Shown: positions 6,350 through 12,685, counted from the stretch's first letter. The stretch: 12,685 nucleotides of DNA from Rhodobacterales bacterium CG2_30_65_12 (GCA_001873585.1 MNZL01000078.1:1-12685); one strand, 5' to 3'. The notes: generated by a model not told the origin, from the sequence alone. Translations and numbers: made by a program.

Positions 6350-9300
6350 ATGAAAATCGAACGCAAATTCACCGAGGCCGGCAAAGACGCTTATGACGAT
6401 ATCACTTTCACCCGCACGTCGTCGGAGATTCGCAATCCCGATGGCACCGTGGTGTTTCACCTCGACAACGTCGAAGTGCCGGTGCGCTGGAGCCAGGTTG
6501 CCTCGGATGTGATCGCGCAGAAATATTTCCGCAAGGCCGGTGTGCCGGCGGCAACCAGGCCGGTGAAGGAAACGGGCGTGCCCAGCTTCCTGTGGCGGCA
6601 TGTGCCCGACACCGAGGCGCTGGAAAAACTCCCCGAAGATCAGCGGTTTGTCGGCGAAACTTCGGCCAAGCAGGTGTTTGACCGACTCGCCGGCGCCTGG
6701 GCCTATTGGGGCTGGAAGGGTGGCTATTTTACCACCGAGGCCGATGCGAAGGCCTATTTTGACGAAATGCGCTACATGCTCGCCGGCCAGATGGCCGCGC
6801 CGAACAGCCCGCAGTGGTTCAACACCGGCCTGCACTGGGCCTATGGCATCGACGGCCCCTCGCAAGGCCACTACTACGTCGATTACCAGACCAAAGAGCT
6901 CACCAAGTCTGCCTCGGCCTACGAACACCCGCAGCCGCATGCCTGCTTCATCCAGTCGATTGGCGACGATCTGGTGGGCGACGGCGGGATCATGGACCTG
7001 TGGGTGCGTGAAGCCCGGCTGTTCAAATATGGCTCCGGCACCGGCACCAACTTCTCTTCGCTCCGCGCCGCTGGCGAGCGTCTTTCGGGCGGTGGCAAAT
7101 CGTCTGGCCTGATGGGCTTTCTCAAGATCGGCGACCGCGCGGCGGGCGCGATCAAGTCGGGCGGCACCACGCGGCGCGCCGCCAAGATGGTGATCGTCGA
7201 TTCCGACCACCCGGATATCGAGGAATTCATCAACTGGAAGGTGAAGGAAGAGCAGAAGGTTGCCAGCCTCGTGGCCGGCTCGAAGATGCACGCCCAACAT
7301 CTCAACGCGATCTTCGCCGCGATTGCGGCCTGGGATGGTAGCATCGAGGATGCCACCGACCCGAAGACGAACGACACGCTGAAGACGGCGATCCGGGCGG
7401 CAAAAAAGGTGGCGATCCCGGAAAACTACGTCAAGCGCGTGCTCGACTACGCGCGCCAGGGCTACACCTCGATCGAGTTTCCCACCTACGACACCGATTG
7501 GGACTCTGAGGCCTACGCCACCGTCTCGGGCCAGAACTCCAACAACACCGTGCGCGTTACCGATGCCTTCCTGCAAGCGGTGAAAGACGATGCGGATTGG
7601 GAGCTGATCCGGCGCACCGACGGCAAGGTGGCCAAGACCATCAAGGCGCGCGATCTGTGGGAACAGATCGGCCATGCCGCCTGGGCCTCGGCCGATCCGG
7701 GGATCCAGTATCACGACACGATCAACGATTGGCACACCTGCCCGGAAGACGGTGCAATTCGCGGCTCGAACCCGTGCTCGGAATACATGTTTCTCGACGA
7801 TACCGCCTGCAACCTCGCCTCGATGAACCTGCTGACCTTCCTCAAGGACGGTGAATTCCAGGCCGAGGCCTACATGCACGCCACAAGGCTGTGGACCATC
7901 ACGCTGGAGATCAGCGTGACGATGGCGCAATTCCCGTCAAAGGAAATCGCGCAATTGTCGTTTGATTTCCGCACCCTCGGGCTTGGTTACGCCAATGTTG
8001 GCGGGCTTTTGATGAACATGGGGCTGGGCTACGATTCGAAAGAGGGCCGGGCGATCACCGGCGCGCTCACCGCGATCATGACGGGCACCGCTTACGCCAC
8101 TTCGGCTGAGATGGCCGCCGAGCTTGGCACCTTCGACGGCTACAAACGCAATGCCGCGCACATGCTGCGGGTGATCCGCAACCACCGCACCGCGGCTTAC
8201 GGCGCTGATGAGGGCTACGATCGGCTCACGGTAAAGCCGGTGGCGCTCGACCACGCCAATTGCCCCGACAAGCAGCTGATCGATCTCGCCATGGGGGCCT
8301 GGGACGAGGCGCTGGCGCTCGGCGTGGCGCACGGCTACCGCAACGCGCAAGTTTCGGTGATCGCGCCGACCGGCACCATTGGCCTGGTGATGGACTGCGA
8401 TACCACCGGGATCGAGCCCGATTTCGCGCTGGTGAAATTCAAGAAGCTGGCCGGTGGCGGCTACTTCAAGATCATCAATCGGTCGGTGCCCGCCGGGCTG
8501 GAGGCGCTGGGCTATTCCTCCTCCGAGATCGAGGAAATCATCGCCTACGCGGTCGGCCACGGGTCGCTCGGAAATGCCCCTGCCATCAACCATGTAACGC
8601 TGATGCAGAAGGGGTTTGGCCAGGCCGAGATCGCCAAGATCGAGGAAGGGCTTGTGAGCGCCTTCGACATCCGCTTCTTGTTCAACCAGTGGACCCTGGG
8701 CAAGGACTTCTGCATCGAAAGCCTCGGGCTGACCGAAGACCAGCTTGCCGATCCCACCTTCGACATGCTGCGCCACCTTGGCTTCAGCCGGGCCGACATC
8801 GAAGCGGCGAGCGATCACGCTATCGGCACCGGCACCACGGAAGGCGCGCCGCACCTGAAGCTTGAGGATTACCACGTCTTCGACACCGCCAACCCGTCGG
8901 GCCGCAAGGGCAAGCGCGCCCTCTCGACCGAGAGCCACATTTACATGATGGCGGCGGCGCAGAGCTTCATCTCGGGCGCAATCTCGAAAACCGTCAACAT
9001 GCCCAATGATGCCACCATCGAGGATTGTCAGAACGCCTATGAGCTGTCGTGGAGCCTCGGGGTGAAAGCCAATGCGCTTTACCGCGATGGCTCGAAGCTC
9101 AGCCAACCGCTCGCTTCGGCGCTGGTCGAAGACGATGAGGAGGCCGAGGAAATCCTCGCCTCGGGCACGCCGTATCAGAAAGCCGAAGTGCTGGCCGAGA
9201 AGATCGTCGAGAAAATCATCGTCAAGGAAGTGGCGCGCGCCGGCCGCGAGAAGCTGCCCGCGCGCCGCAAGGGCTACACCCAGAAAGCCACCGTTGGCGG

Positions 9301-10078
9301 CCACAAGGTGTATCTGCGCACCGGTGAATATCAGAGTGGCACGCTCGGCGAAATCTTCATCGACATGCACAAGGAAGGCGCGGGCTTCCGGGCGATGATG
9401 AACAACTTCGCCATCGCCGTCTCGGTGGGGCTGCAATACGGTGTGCCGCTCGAAGAGTTTGTCGACGCCTTCACCTTCACCAAATTCGAGCCCGCCGGCA
9501 TGGTGCAAGGCAACGCGGCGATCAAGAACGCAACCTCGATCCTCGATTACATCTTCCGCGAGCTGGCGGTGTCCTACCTCGACCGCACCGATCTGGCGCA
9601 CGTGAAGCCGGAGGGTCACACCTTCGACTCGCTTGGCCGGGGCGAAGACGAAGGTGTGAGCAATATCAAGCAGATGAGCGAGACGGCGGCGAGCCGGTCG
9701 CTGGAGGTGCTCAAGCAGATCAGCTCCACCGGCTATCTGCGCAAGCGCCTGCCGCAAGAGCTTGTGGTGCTGCAGGGCGGGGTCGGCGGCGCCGGTCTGG
9801 GCATGCGCCAAAACCCGGAGGAGGCACTGCACACGCTGGTGCCCGAAACCGCCGACGGGCTCGCGGGCGGCACGATGCTGAAGCCGACCGGCACGCTTGG
9901 CACCACCAGCACCACGGCAATTTCCAGCGGCACGGTGAACGCGACCGACCATCGGCTGAAAGCGCGGATGCAGGGCTACGAAGGCGACCCGTGCCCGGAG
10001 TGCGGCAACTACACGCTGGTGCGCAACGGCACCTGCCTGAAGTGCAACACCTGTGGGGGCACCACGGGGTGTAGCTGA
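6350..10078 (+). CDS. nrdJ: Class II (B12-dependent) ribonucleotide reductase
   Basis: Encodes 1,242 residues. It reduces ribonucleotides to deoxyribonucleotides using adenosylcobalamin, without needing oxygen. The radical-site motif N474-P-C476-S-E478 is followed by Cys487; Cys199 lies in HACFIQS. This arrangement, including the 11-residue gap, matches Cys119/Cys408/Cys419 of the Lactobacillus enzyme. SPQWFNTGLHWAYG, GSGTGTNFSSLR and PTGTIGLVMDCDTTG are also typical. A TSCPD-type domain (GEYQSGTLGEIFIDMHKEG) and a Cys-rich tail (CPECG, CLKCNTCG, TTGCS) complete the long NrdJ form. Start MKIERKFTEA is the family N-terminus; the frame is open to 6245 but the extra residues are atypical. The last 23 codons lie in the duplicated segment described at 10007, so the present 3' end was probably supplied by an insertion. 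Confidence 0.97.
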   Translation: MKIERKFTEAGKDAYDDITFTRTSSEIRNPDGTVVFHLDNVEVPVRWSQVASDVIAQKYFRKAGVPAATRPVKETGVPSFLWRHVPDTEALEKLPEDQRFVGETSAKQVFDRLAGAWAYWGWKGGYFTTEADAKAYFDEMRYMLAGQMAAPNSPQWFNTGLHWAYGIDGPSQGHYYVDYQTKELTKSASAYEHPQPHACFIQSIGDDLVGDGGIMDLWVREARLFKYGSGTGTNFSSLRAAGERLSGGGKSSGLMGFLKIGDRAAGAIKSGGTTRRAAKMVIVDSDHPDIEEFINWKVKEEQKVASLVAGSKMHAQHLNAIFAAIAAWDGSIEDATDPKTNDTLKTAIRAAKKVAIPENYVKRVLDYARQGYTSIEFPTYDTDWDSEAYATVSGQNSNNTVRVTDAFLQAVKDDADWELIRRTDGKVAKTIKARDLWEQIGHAAWASADPGIQYHDTINDWHTCPEDGAIRGSNPCSEYMFLDDTACNLASMNLLTFLKDGEFQAEAYMHATRLWTITLEISVTMAQFPSKEIAQLSFDFRTLGLGYANVGGLLMNMGLGYDSKEGRAITGALTAIMTGTAYATSAEMAAELGTFDGYKRNAAHMLRVIRNHRTAAYGADEGYDRLTVKPVALDHANCPDKQLIDLAMGAWDEALALGVAHGYRNAQVSVIAPTGTIGLVMDCDTTGIEPDFALVKFKKLAGGGYFKIINRSVPAGLEALGYSSSEIEEIIAYAVGHGSLGNAPAINHVTLMQKGFGQAEIAKIEEGLVSAFDIRFLFNQWTLGKDFCIESLGLTEDQLADPTFDMLRHLGFSRADIEAASDHAIGTGTTEGAPHLKLEDYHVFDTANPSGRKGKRALSTESHIYMMAAAQSFISGAISKTVNMPNDATIEDCQNAYELSWSLGVKANALYRDGSKLSQPLASALVEDDEEAEEILASGTPYQKAEVLAEKIVEKIIVKEVARAGREKLPARRKGYTQKATVGGHKVYLRTGEYQSGTLGEIFIDMHKEGAGFRAMMNNFAIAVSVGLQYGVPLEEFVDAFTFTKFEPAGMVQGNAAIKNATSILDYIFRELAVSYLDRTDLAHVKPEGHTFDSLGRGEDEGVSNIKQMSETAASRSLEVLKQISSTGYLRKRLPQELVVLQGGVGGAGLGMRQNPEEALHTLVPETADGLAGGTMLKPTGTLGTTSTTAISSGTVNATDHRLKARMQGYEGDPCPECGNYTLVRNGTCLKCNTCGGTTGCS
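10007..10072 (+). repeat. 66-bp direct repeat, copy 1 (end of intact nrdJ)
   Basis: This segment encodes NrdJ residues 1220-1241 (from NYTLV to TTGC) and is identical at all 66 positions to 10719-10784, 712 bp downstream. On the left the match ends at C10006 versus A10718; on the right at A10073 versus T10785. It marks the left boundary of the inserted unit. Confidence 0.97.
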
Positions 10079-10092
10079 AGGGGGGCGCGCGC

Positions 10093-10695
10093 ATGAAACG
10101 CAAGCCCTTCATTTCGACCCCGCGAGCGGTGGAAGTCTACAGGGAAATGCTGTGGTGGAGGCGAGAACTGTTCGACGACGGCGAGTTCTTCAAAGTGCCT
10201 GACGCTTGGGAAGCAATGTGCGAGGGCATCAATACTTGGAAAACCTACACCTATCGGGGGCTTGAGCGATTCAAACCCAAGGCAGCGATGATTGTTTTTG
10301 GGGAAAGCGCGAAACTGTGCATTGATGAACGCCTCTTGGACGATGCGAGAAAGGGGGGCAAGCTCACCAATTCTATCCTCGCTCACGAGATCGCTCACTT
10401 GGCGTTAGATCATCATGCCAATAGTGCGACGAAGAAGAATTTCCAATTGTCTGCCGGGACTAAGGGTATGTCGATCAGGCCCCCCAACTCCGAGGAGTTT
10501 GAGGCCAACCTCGCGGGAGTGTTTTTTCAATGCGGCGTAGCTTTGCAGGACAAGCGGTTGACCAAGCTGGAACTTGCGCATCGCGCGTTTGCTGACGTTG
10601 AACTGGTCGGATTAGCTCAACAGTATGTCCAGCTTGATATCTTTCAGCGAGAACTGTGGCACCAGAGAACTCGGTATGAAAGGGTCGTGTTGTGA
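10093..10695 (+). CDS. ImmA/IrrE-type zinc metallopeptidase
   Basis: Encodes 200 residues. The zinc motif is SILAHEIAHLALDHH, with H98, E99 and H102, and a third ligand probably in EEFEANLAGVFF (E135), the ExxAN pattern of the ImmA/IrrE (COG2856) family. No signal peptide or membrane segment is seen, so it is cytoplasmic. Known relatives cleave or regulate HTH repressors of mobile elements (ImmA of ICEBs1) or stress genes (IrrE), and many are encoded beside their HTH partner. Here there is no HTH domain fused or adjacent; the gene stands alone, so the substrate is unknown. It starts 14 bp after the nrdJ stop with AAGGGGGG 7 bases ahead, so it would be transcribed with nrdJ. Base composition is lower in G+C than the neighbours. 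Confidence 0.85.
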   Translation: MKRKPFISTPRAVEVYREMLWWRRELFDDGEFFKVPDAWEAMCEGINTWKTYTYRGLERFKPKAAMIVFGESAKLCIDERLLDDARKGGKLTNSILAHEIAHLALDHHANSATKKNFQLSAGTKGMSIRPPNSEEFEANLAGVFFQCGVALQDKRLTKLELAHRAFADVELVGLAQQYVQLDIFQRELWHQRTRYERVVL

Positions 10696-10790
10696 TGAGA
10701 GATTGGATAATCTCCAGAAACTACACGCTGGTGCGCAACGGCACCTGCCTGAAGTGCAACACCTGTGGGGGCACCACGGGGTGTTCGTGA
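10695..10790 (+). CDS. Mini-ORF: duplicated NrdJ C-terminal tail
   Basis: A 31-residue frame starts MRDWIISR and continues in the nrdJ frame through NYTLVRNGTCLKCNTCG to TTGCS-stop. Its ATG overlaps the stop of the metallopeptidase gene as TGATG (10693-10697), a layout that often permits translational re-initiation. The last 23 residues equal the NrdJ tail, including CLKC and the terminal CGGTTGC, but lack the upstream CPEC half of the zinc-ribbon-like tail. It may be an untranslated relic of the original nrdJ end, which I think most likely, or a small expressed peptide. The frame agreement alone has a one-in-three chance. Confidence 0.3.
   Translation: MRDWIISRNYTLVRNGTCLKCNTCGGTTGCS
10699..10714. 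repeat. Hairpin at right end of insert
   Basis: GAGATT-GGAT-AATCTC is a perfect 6-bp stem with a 4-base loop, 4 bp before the downstream repeat copy begins at 10719. No T tract follows, so it is not a standard terminator. It may mark the element's end. Confidence 0.4.
10719..10784 (+). repeat. 66-bp direct repeat, copy 2 (displaced nrdJ end)
   Basis: Identical to 10007-10072. It is followed by TCG TGA, which also reads Ser-stop in the nrdJ frame, then 8 bp and the ATG of the next gene. That spacing, with GAGGTGAG overlapping the stop as a ribosome site, is what an uninterrupted nrdJ operon would look like, so this copy is probably the ancestral nrdJ terminus. Confidence 0.97.
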
Positions 10791-10798
10791 GGTGAGCC

Positions 10799-11098
10799 AT
10801 GCAAATCCTTGATTTCACCGGCTGTTTCGTCCTCGATGGCCGCGAGACGGAGGAGATTGCCCTCAGGGTGATCGTCTCCGCCGGCGGCGGCGGGATCACG
10901 TCTGGTTCGGGTTCGTTCGCGTTGCCGCTGGCTCTGGTGGGCTGGTCCGGGGAGGGGCCTCTCAGCTTTCGGCTGATCTCGGGCGAGGTGTTGACGATCG
11001 TCGTGCGCGAGATCGACCCGGTTGAGGGCGTGGCCTGGTTTCTGACAGAGGGCGCGATGCCCGTGGCCGGGGCGCCGGACGAGGCGCGCCGGGCCTGA
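10799..11098 (+). CDS. Unknown 99-residue protein downstream of nrdJ
   Basis: Not recognised. The protein starts MQILDFTGCFVLDG, is rich in short hydrophobic strands (IALRVIVSAGG, FALPLALVGWSG, EVLTIVVREID), and ends with a polar tail EARRA. No signal peptide, transmembrane helix or cysteine motif is seen. The ribosome site GAGGTGAG overlaps the displaced nrdJ stop codon, and the ATG lies 8 bp after it. The gene was therefore probably co-transcribed and coupled to nrdJ before the insertion, and is now about 720 bp from the present nrdJ stop. Followed by a terminator. Composition matches the host. A link to nrdJ function is only suggested by position. Confidence 0.75.
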   Translation: MQILDFTGCFVLDGRETEEIALRVIVSAGGGGITSGSGSFALPLALVGWSGEGPLSFRLISGEVLTIVVREIDPVEGVAWFLTEGAMPVAGAPDEARRA

Positions 11099-11105
11099 GG
11101 CGATG

Positions 11106-11144
11106 CAAAAGGGCGGGGTCGTTGCAATTCGGGCCCGCCTTTTG
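11106..11144 (+). terminator. Intrinsic terminator of the nrdJ operon
   Basis: CAAAAGGGCGGG (11106-11117) pairs with CCCGCCTTTTG (11134-11144), with one bulged G. The stem is GC-rich with a 16-base loop, and the 3' arm contains TTTT. It lies 7 bp after the stop of the 99-residue gene and is the natural end of the operon. Confidence 0.65.
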
Positions 11145-11407
11145 CCGCACCCGCGCCCGTCACGGACAGGGCCGCAGGTATGGGTCATCGGGCGGTCTGC
11201 AACATGAGACGTATCAACCAACTTGGCGAGCCCTGCGCGCGTTTTTTCATTGCGCGCGCAAAGATTTATGCCGAAAATCGGGGTGTGCCTGACCGGTCGA
11301 GCGTTTTTTCTGGCCAAGACCTACACTTTAGGATAGGTCGGAATGGCAAGAAATCGCATTTCAAAATAAAACTTCGGAAAATGCGGCCATCTCGGAGGAA
11401 CGCGCAG
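11145..11407 (+). promoter_or_regulatory. Leader region of the small cold-shock-like gene
   Basis: About 260 bp without a credible gene. It holds a GC-rich stem TGCGCGCG (11234-11241) / CGCGCGCA (11253-11260) around a T-rich loop, and a 10-bp direct repeat GCGTTTTTTC at 11239-11248 and 11301-11310. TAGGAT at 11329-11334 is a possible -10, but no good -35 accompanies it. The last 70 bases are A-rich, fitting an unstructured 5' leader, and end with GGAGGA (11394-11399) 8 bases before the ATG at 11408. Confidence 0.45.
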
Positions 11408-11698
11408 ATGATTGGGCTGGTGCTTTGGTTCAACCCGAAAGCTCAGGTTGGGATGATCTGGTGCGAAGATCAGGGCCCGCTGGCGTTTCTCGGCCCCGAC
11501 GTTGTTCTGCCCGAGCGCGACGCAGTGCTCGATTGCGGCGACCAGGTGACCTTCTCGATCGAGTTGCGCGACGGTGTGCGCCATGTGCGCGACGTTTACG
11601 CAGTGGTGCCGGGGGCGGCTGGCAGCGATCCGCGTGAGATCATCGCCGGCTATCACCAATCTCAGGAGCTATGCGGGAAACTGGGTGACGGGGTTTGA
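11408..11698 (+). CDS. Small degenerate cold-shock-fold protein
   Basis: Encodes 96 residues from MIGLVLWFNPKAQVGMIW. The start fits the cold-shock pattern MxGxVxWFNxxK, followed by LAFLGPDVVL, DCGDQVTFSI and HVRDVYAVV in the positions of RNP2, GQxVxF and the last strand. The key RNP1 KGFGFI is replaced by AQVGMIWC and the RNP2 aromatic/histidine pattern is lost. It is therefore best read as an OB-fold/cold-shock-like protein with altered or no nucleic-acid binding. The frame is open to 11180, but GGAGGA 8 bases before 11408 and the family-like N-terminus decide the start. An insertion sequence begins just after the stop, so the last residues (about 75-96, no match to the fold) could have been changed by it. 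No operon partner. Confidence 0.7.
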   Translation: MIGLVLWFNPKAQVGMIWCEDQGPLAFLGPDVVLPERDAVLDCGDQVTFSIELRDGVRHVRDVYAVVPGAAGSDPREIIAGYHQSQELCGKLGDGV

Positions 11699-11704
11699 GA
11701 AGGC

Positions 11705-11760
11705 GGCGTATCGTGGCGGGTGTCCAAACCTGCCAGAACTTCCAGAAGGAACGATACGCC
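11705..11760 (+). promoter_or_regulatory. Hairpin around transposase ribosome binding site
   Basis: GGCGTATCGT (11705-11714) and ACGATACGCC (11751-11760) are perfect 10-bp complements. In RNA, the 3' arm would fill the gap between the ribosome site AGAAGGA (11744-11750) and the ATG at 11762. Transcripts entering from outside would carry both arms and be poorly translated, as known for IS10 and IS50. Confidence 0.5.
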
Positions 11761-11761
11761 T

Positions 11762-12685
11762 ATGACGAACGATACCGATATCATCGCCCTGCGTCAGCCG
11801 GAATCTGTTGACGATCCGCTGACCGAAATTGCCCGGGACGGAGCGCGCCGGATGCTGGCTGCCGCGCTCCGCGCCGAAGCCGACGCCTTCGTCGCGCAAT
11901 ATGCCGAAGAGATGCTGCCGGACGGTCGTCAGCGGGTCGTCCGGCATGGCTATGGGCCGGAGCGCAGCATCCAGACCGGGATTGGGGCGCTCGATGTGCG
12001 CCGCCCGAAGGTGCGTGACCGCGCCGCCGCGCCGGATGGCGACAAGGTGCGCTTCACCTCCGGCATCCTGCCCAAATGGGCGCGGCGGTCACGCAGCCTT
12101 GATGCCCTGCTGCCGGTGCTCTACCTTCGCGGCATCTCGACGGGAGATTTCCAGGAGGCGCTGGCCGCGCTGCTCGGTGCGGATGCGCCGAACCTGTCGC
12201 CGGGCGTGATTTCGCGCCTGACCGGGGAGTGGCAGCATGAATATGACCGCTGGCAGCGCCGCGATCTCTCGGCGCGGCGCTATGTCTACATCTGGGCGGA
12301 CGGTGTTTATCTTCAGGCCCGGATGGAACCACAGGCTGAATGTATGCTGGTTATTCTCGGAGCCACGCCCGAAGGCAAGAAGGAGATCGTCGGCTTCCAG
12401 GTCGGCGTTCGCGAGAGCGCGCAGAGCTGGCGCGAGCTTCTGGTCGACATCAAGGCCCGCGGCCTTGCCGTCCCGCCGGAAGTCGCGGTCGGCGACGGCG
12501 CGATGGGGTTCTGGAAGGCGCTCGACGAGGTCTTCCCGGGCACGCGGCATCAGCGGTGTTGGGTCCACAAGATTGCCAACGTCCTGAACAAGTTCCCGAA
12601 ATCCATGCAGCCGACGGTAAAGGCCGATCTGCGCGAGATCTGGCAGGCCGACACCCGCGCCGCGGCGGAAAACGCGATGGACACC
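11762..12685 (+). CDS. IS256-family transposase, 3' end outside window
   Basis: The first 308 codons of a transposase, open to the last base. Family features: the N-terminal RQPESVDDPLTEIARDGARRML, a YGPERSIQTGIGALDVRRPKVRDR segment, and a DDE catalytic core with the first Asp in WADGVYLQ (D180), the second in VGDGAMGF (D245), and the conserved RHQRCWVHKIANVLNK just after it. The final Glu should lie beyond the window. The enzyme cuts and joins the ends of its own element by a copy-paste route via a circle. AGAAGGA is 11 bases before the ATG. No stop or frameshift is seen in the visible part, so it may be active. Confidence 0.95.
   Translation, partial: MTNDTDIIALRQPESVDDPLTEIARDGARRMLAAALRAEADAFVAQYAEEMLPDGRQRVVRHGYGPERSIQTGIGALDVRRPKVRDRAAAPDGDKVRFTSGILPKWARRSRSLDALLPVLYLRGISTGDFQEALAALLGADAPNLSPGVISRLTGEWQHEYDRWQRRDLSARRYVYIWADGVYLQARMEPQAECMLVILGATPEGKKEIVGFQVGVRESAQSWRELLVDIKARGLAVPPEVAVGDGAMGFWKALDEVFPGTRHQRCWVHKIANVLNKFPKSMQPTVKADLREIWQADTRAAAENAMDT

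Larger units (their letters stand above)
10073..10718 (+). mobile_element. Small inserted unit with metallopeptidase gene at nrdJ 3' end
   Basis: This is the 646 bp of unique sequence between two identical 66-bp direct repeats (repeat plus unique part 712 bp). It begins with AGCTGA, which completes nrdJ as Ser-stop, then gives a ribosome site AAGGGGGG and one metallopeptidase gene, and ends just after a hairpin (10699-10714). Sampled 60-base blocks inside (10261, 10381, 10441) have 50, 48 and 55% G+C, against 58-75% in two nrdJ blocks (9181, 9841), which suggests foreign origin. No integrase, transposase or terminal inverted repeat is visible. It could be a non-autonomous integrative element, the remnant of a larger one, or a product of recombination with incoming nrdJ-linked DNA. 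Confidence 0.7.
11705..12685 (+). mobile_element. IS256-family insertion sequence, left part
   Basis: A transposase gene with its upstream region, cut by the window end. The left terminus is not fixed: GGGTGTCC at 11718-11725 resembles some IS ends, but the inverted repeat 11705-11714/11751-11760 suggests the element begins at or before 11705. The right end and target duplication lie outside the window. Confidence 0.7.

Noticed and set aside
6167..9952. Two very long minus-strand open frames (587 and 671 codons) opposite nrdJ
   Set aside because: They are mirror frames of a high-GC gene: no recognisable motifs and no ribosome sites, while nrdJ on the plus strand is unmistakable.
10007..10784. 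CRISPR array or tandem repeat
   Set aside because: There are only two copies, 712 bp apart with a gene between, and the repeat is coding sequence of nrdJ.
9720..11163. Two minus-strand frames sharing the same Cys-rich segment (CPHRCCTSGRCRCAPACS)
   Set aside because: The shared segment is only the antisense reading of the duplicated 66-bp nrdJ end, not a protein family.

Overview
The window is high-GC, densely packed alphaproteobacterial chromosome. It most resembles Rhodobacteraceae (roseobacter/Paracoccus group). This rests on gene content (yicC-gmk, fabI, pdxH, a tandem cold-shock-domain protein, a ~1,240-residue B12-dependent NrdJ), on codon bias and on an intergenic palindromic element; no 16S or species marker is present.

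Layout. (1) 92-2156, plus strand: yicC, gmk and a gamma-carbonic-anhydrase-like gene form a tight operon with a 5-bp gap and then a 4-bp overlap. (2) 2161-2316: a long nested inverted repeat lies between convergent genes and probably terminates both. (3) 2321-3645, minus strand: fabI and gpt, overlapping by 4 bp. (4) 3768-4373: pdxH, divergent from fabI. (5) 4557-5587: a two-domain cold shock protein and an exported DUF192 protein, 2 bp apart. (6) 5639-5715: tRNA-Pro(UGG). (7) 5716-6349: a long leader with a good NrdR-box match and several palindromes. (8) 6350-10078: nrdJ, class II ribonucleotide reductase. (9) 10073-10784: a small inserted unit carrying an ImmA/IrrE-type metallopeptidase gene. 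(10) 10799-11098: a 99-residue unknown gene and a terminator. (11) 11408-11698: a small, degenerate cold-shock-fold protein. (12) 11762 to the window end: an IS256-family transposase, cut by the window edge.

The most unusual point is region 9. The last 66 bp of shared nrdJ sequence (10007-10072) recur without a mismatch at 10719-10784, and the metallopeptidase gene lies between the copies. The downstream copy still sits 8 bp before the next gene, in ordinary operon spacing, so it is probably the original nrdJ end. The upstream copy completes the present nrdJ with a synonymous last codon (AGC instead of TCG). This looks like an insertion at the 3' end of an essential gene that restores the gene, as integrative elements do at tRNA or protein-gene 3' ends. 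The unit is only 712 bp and encodes no recombinase. The leftover nrdJ tail is also readable as a 31-codon mini-gene whose ATG overlaps the metallopeptidase stop codon (TGATG).

The rest is ordinary housekeeping: nucleotide metabolism (gmk, gpt, nrdJ), fatty acid synthesis (fabI), vitamin B6 (pdxH), RNA turnover (yicC) and cold-shock-type nucleic-acid binding.
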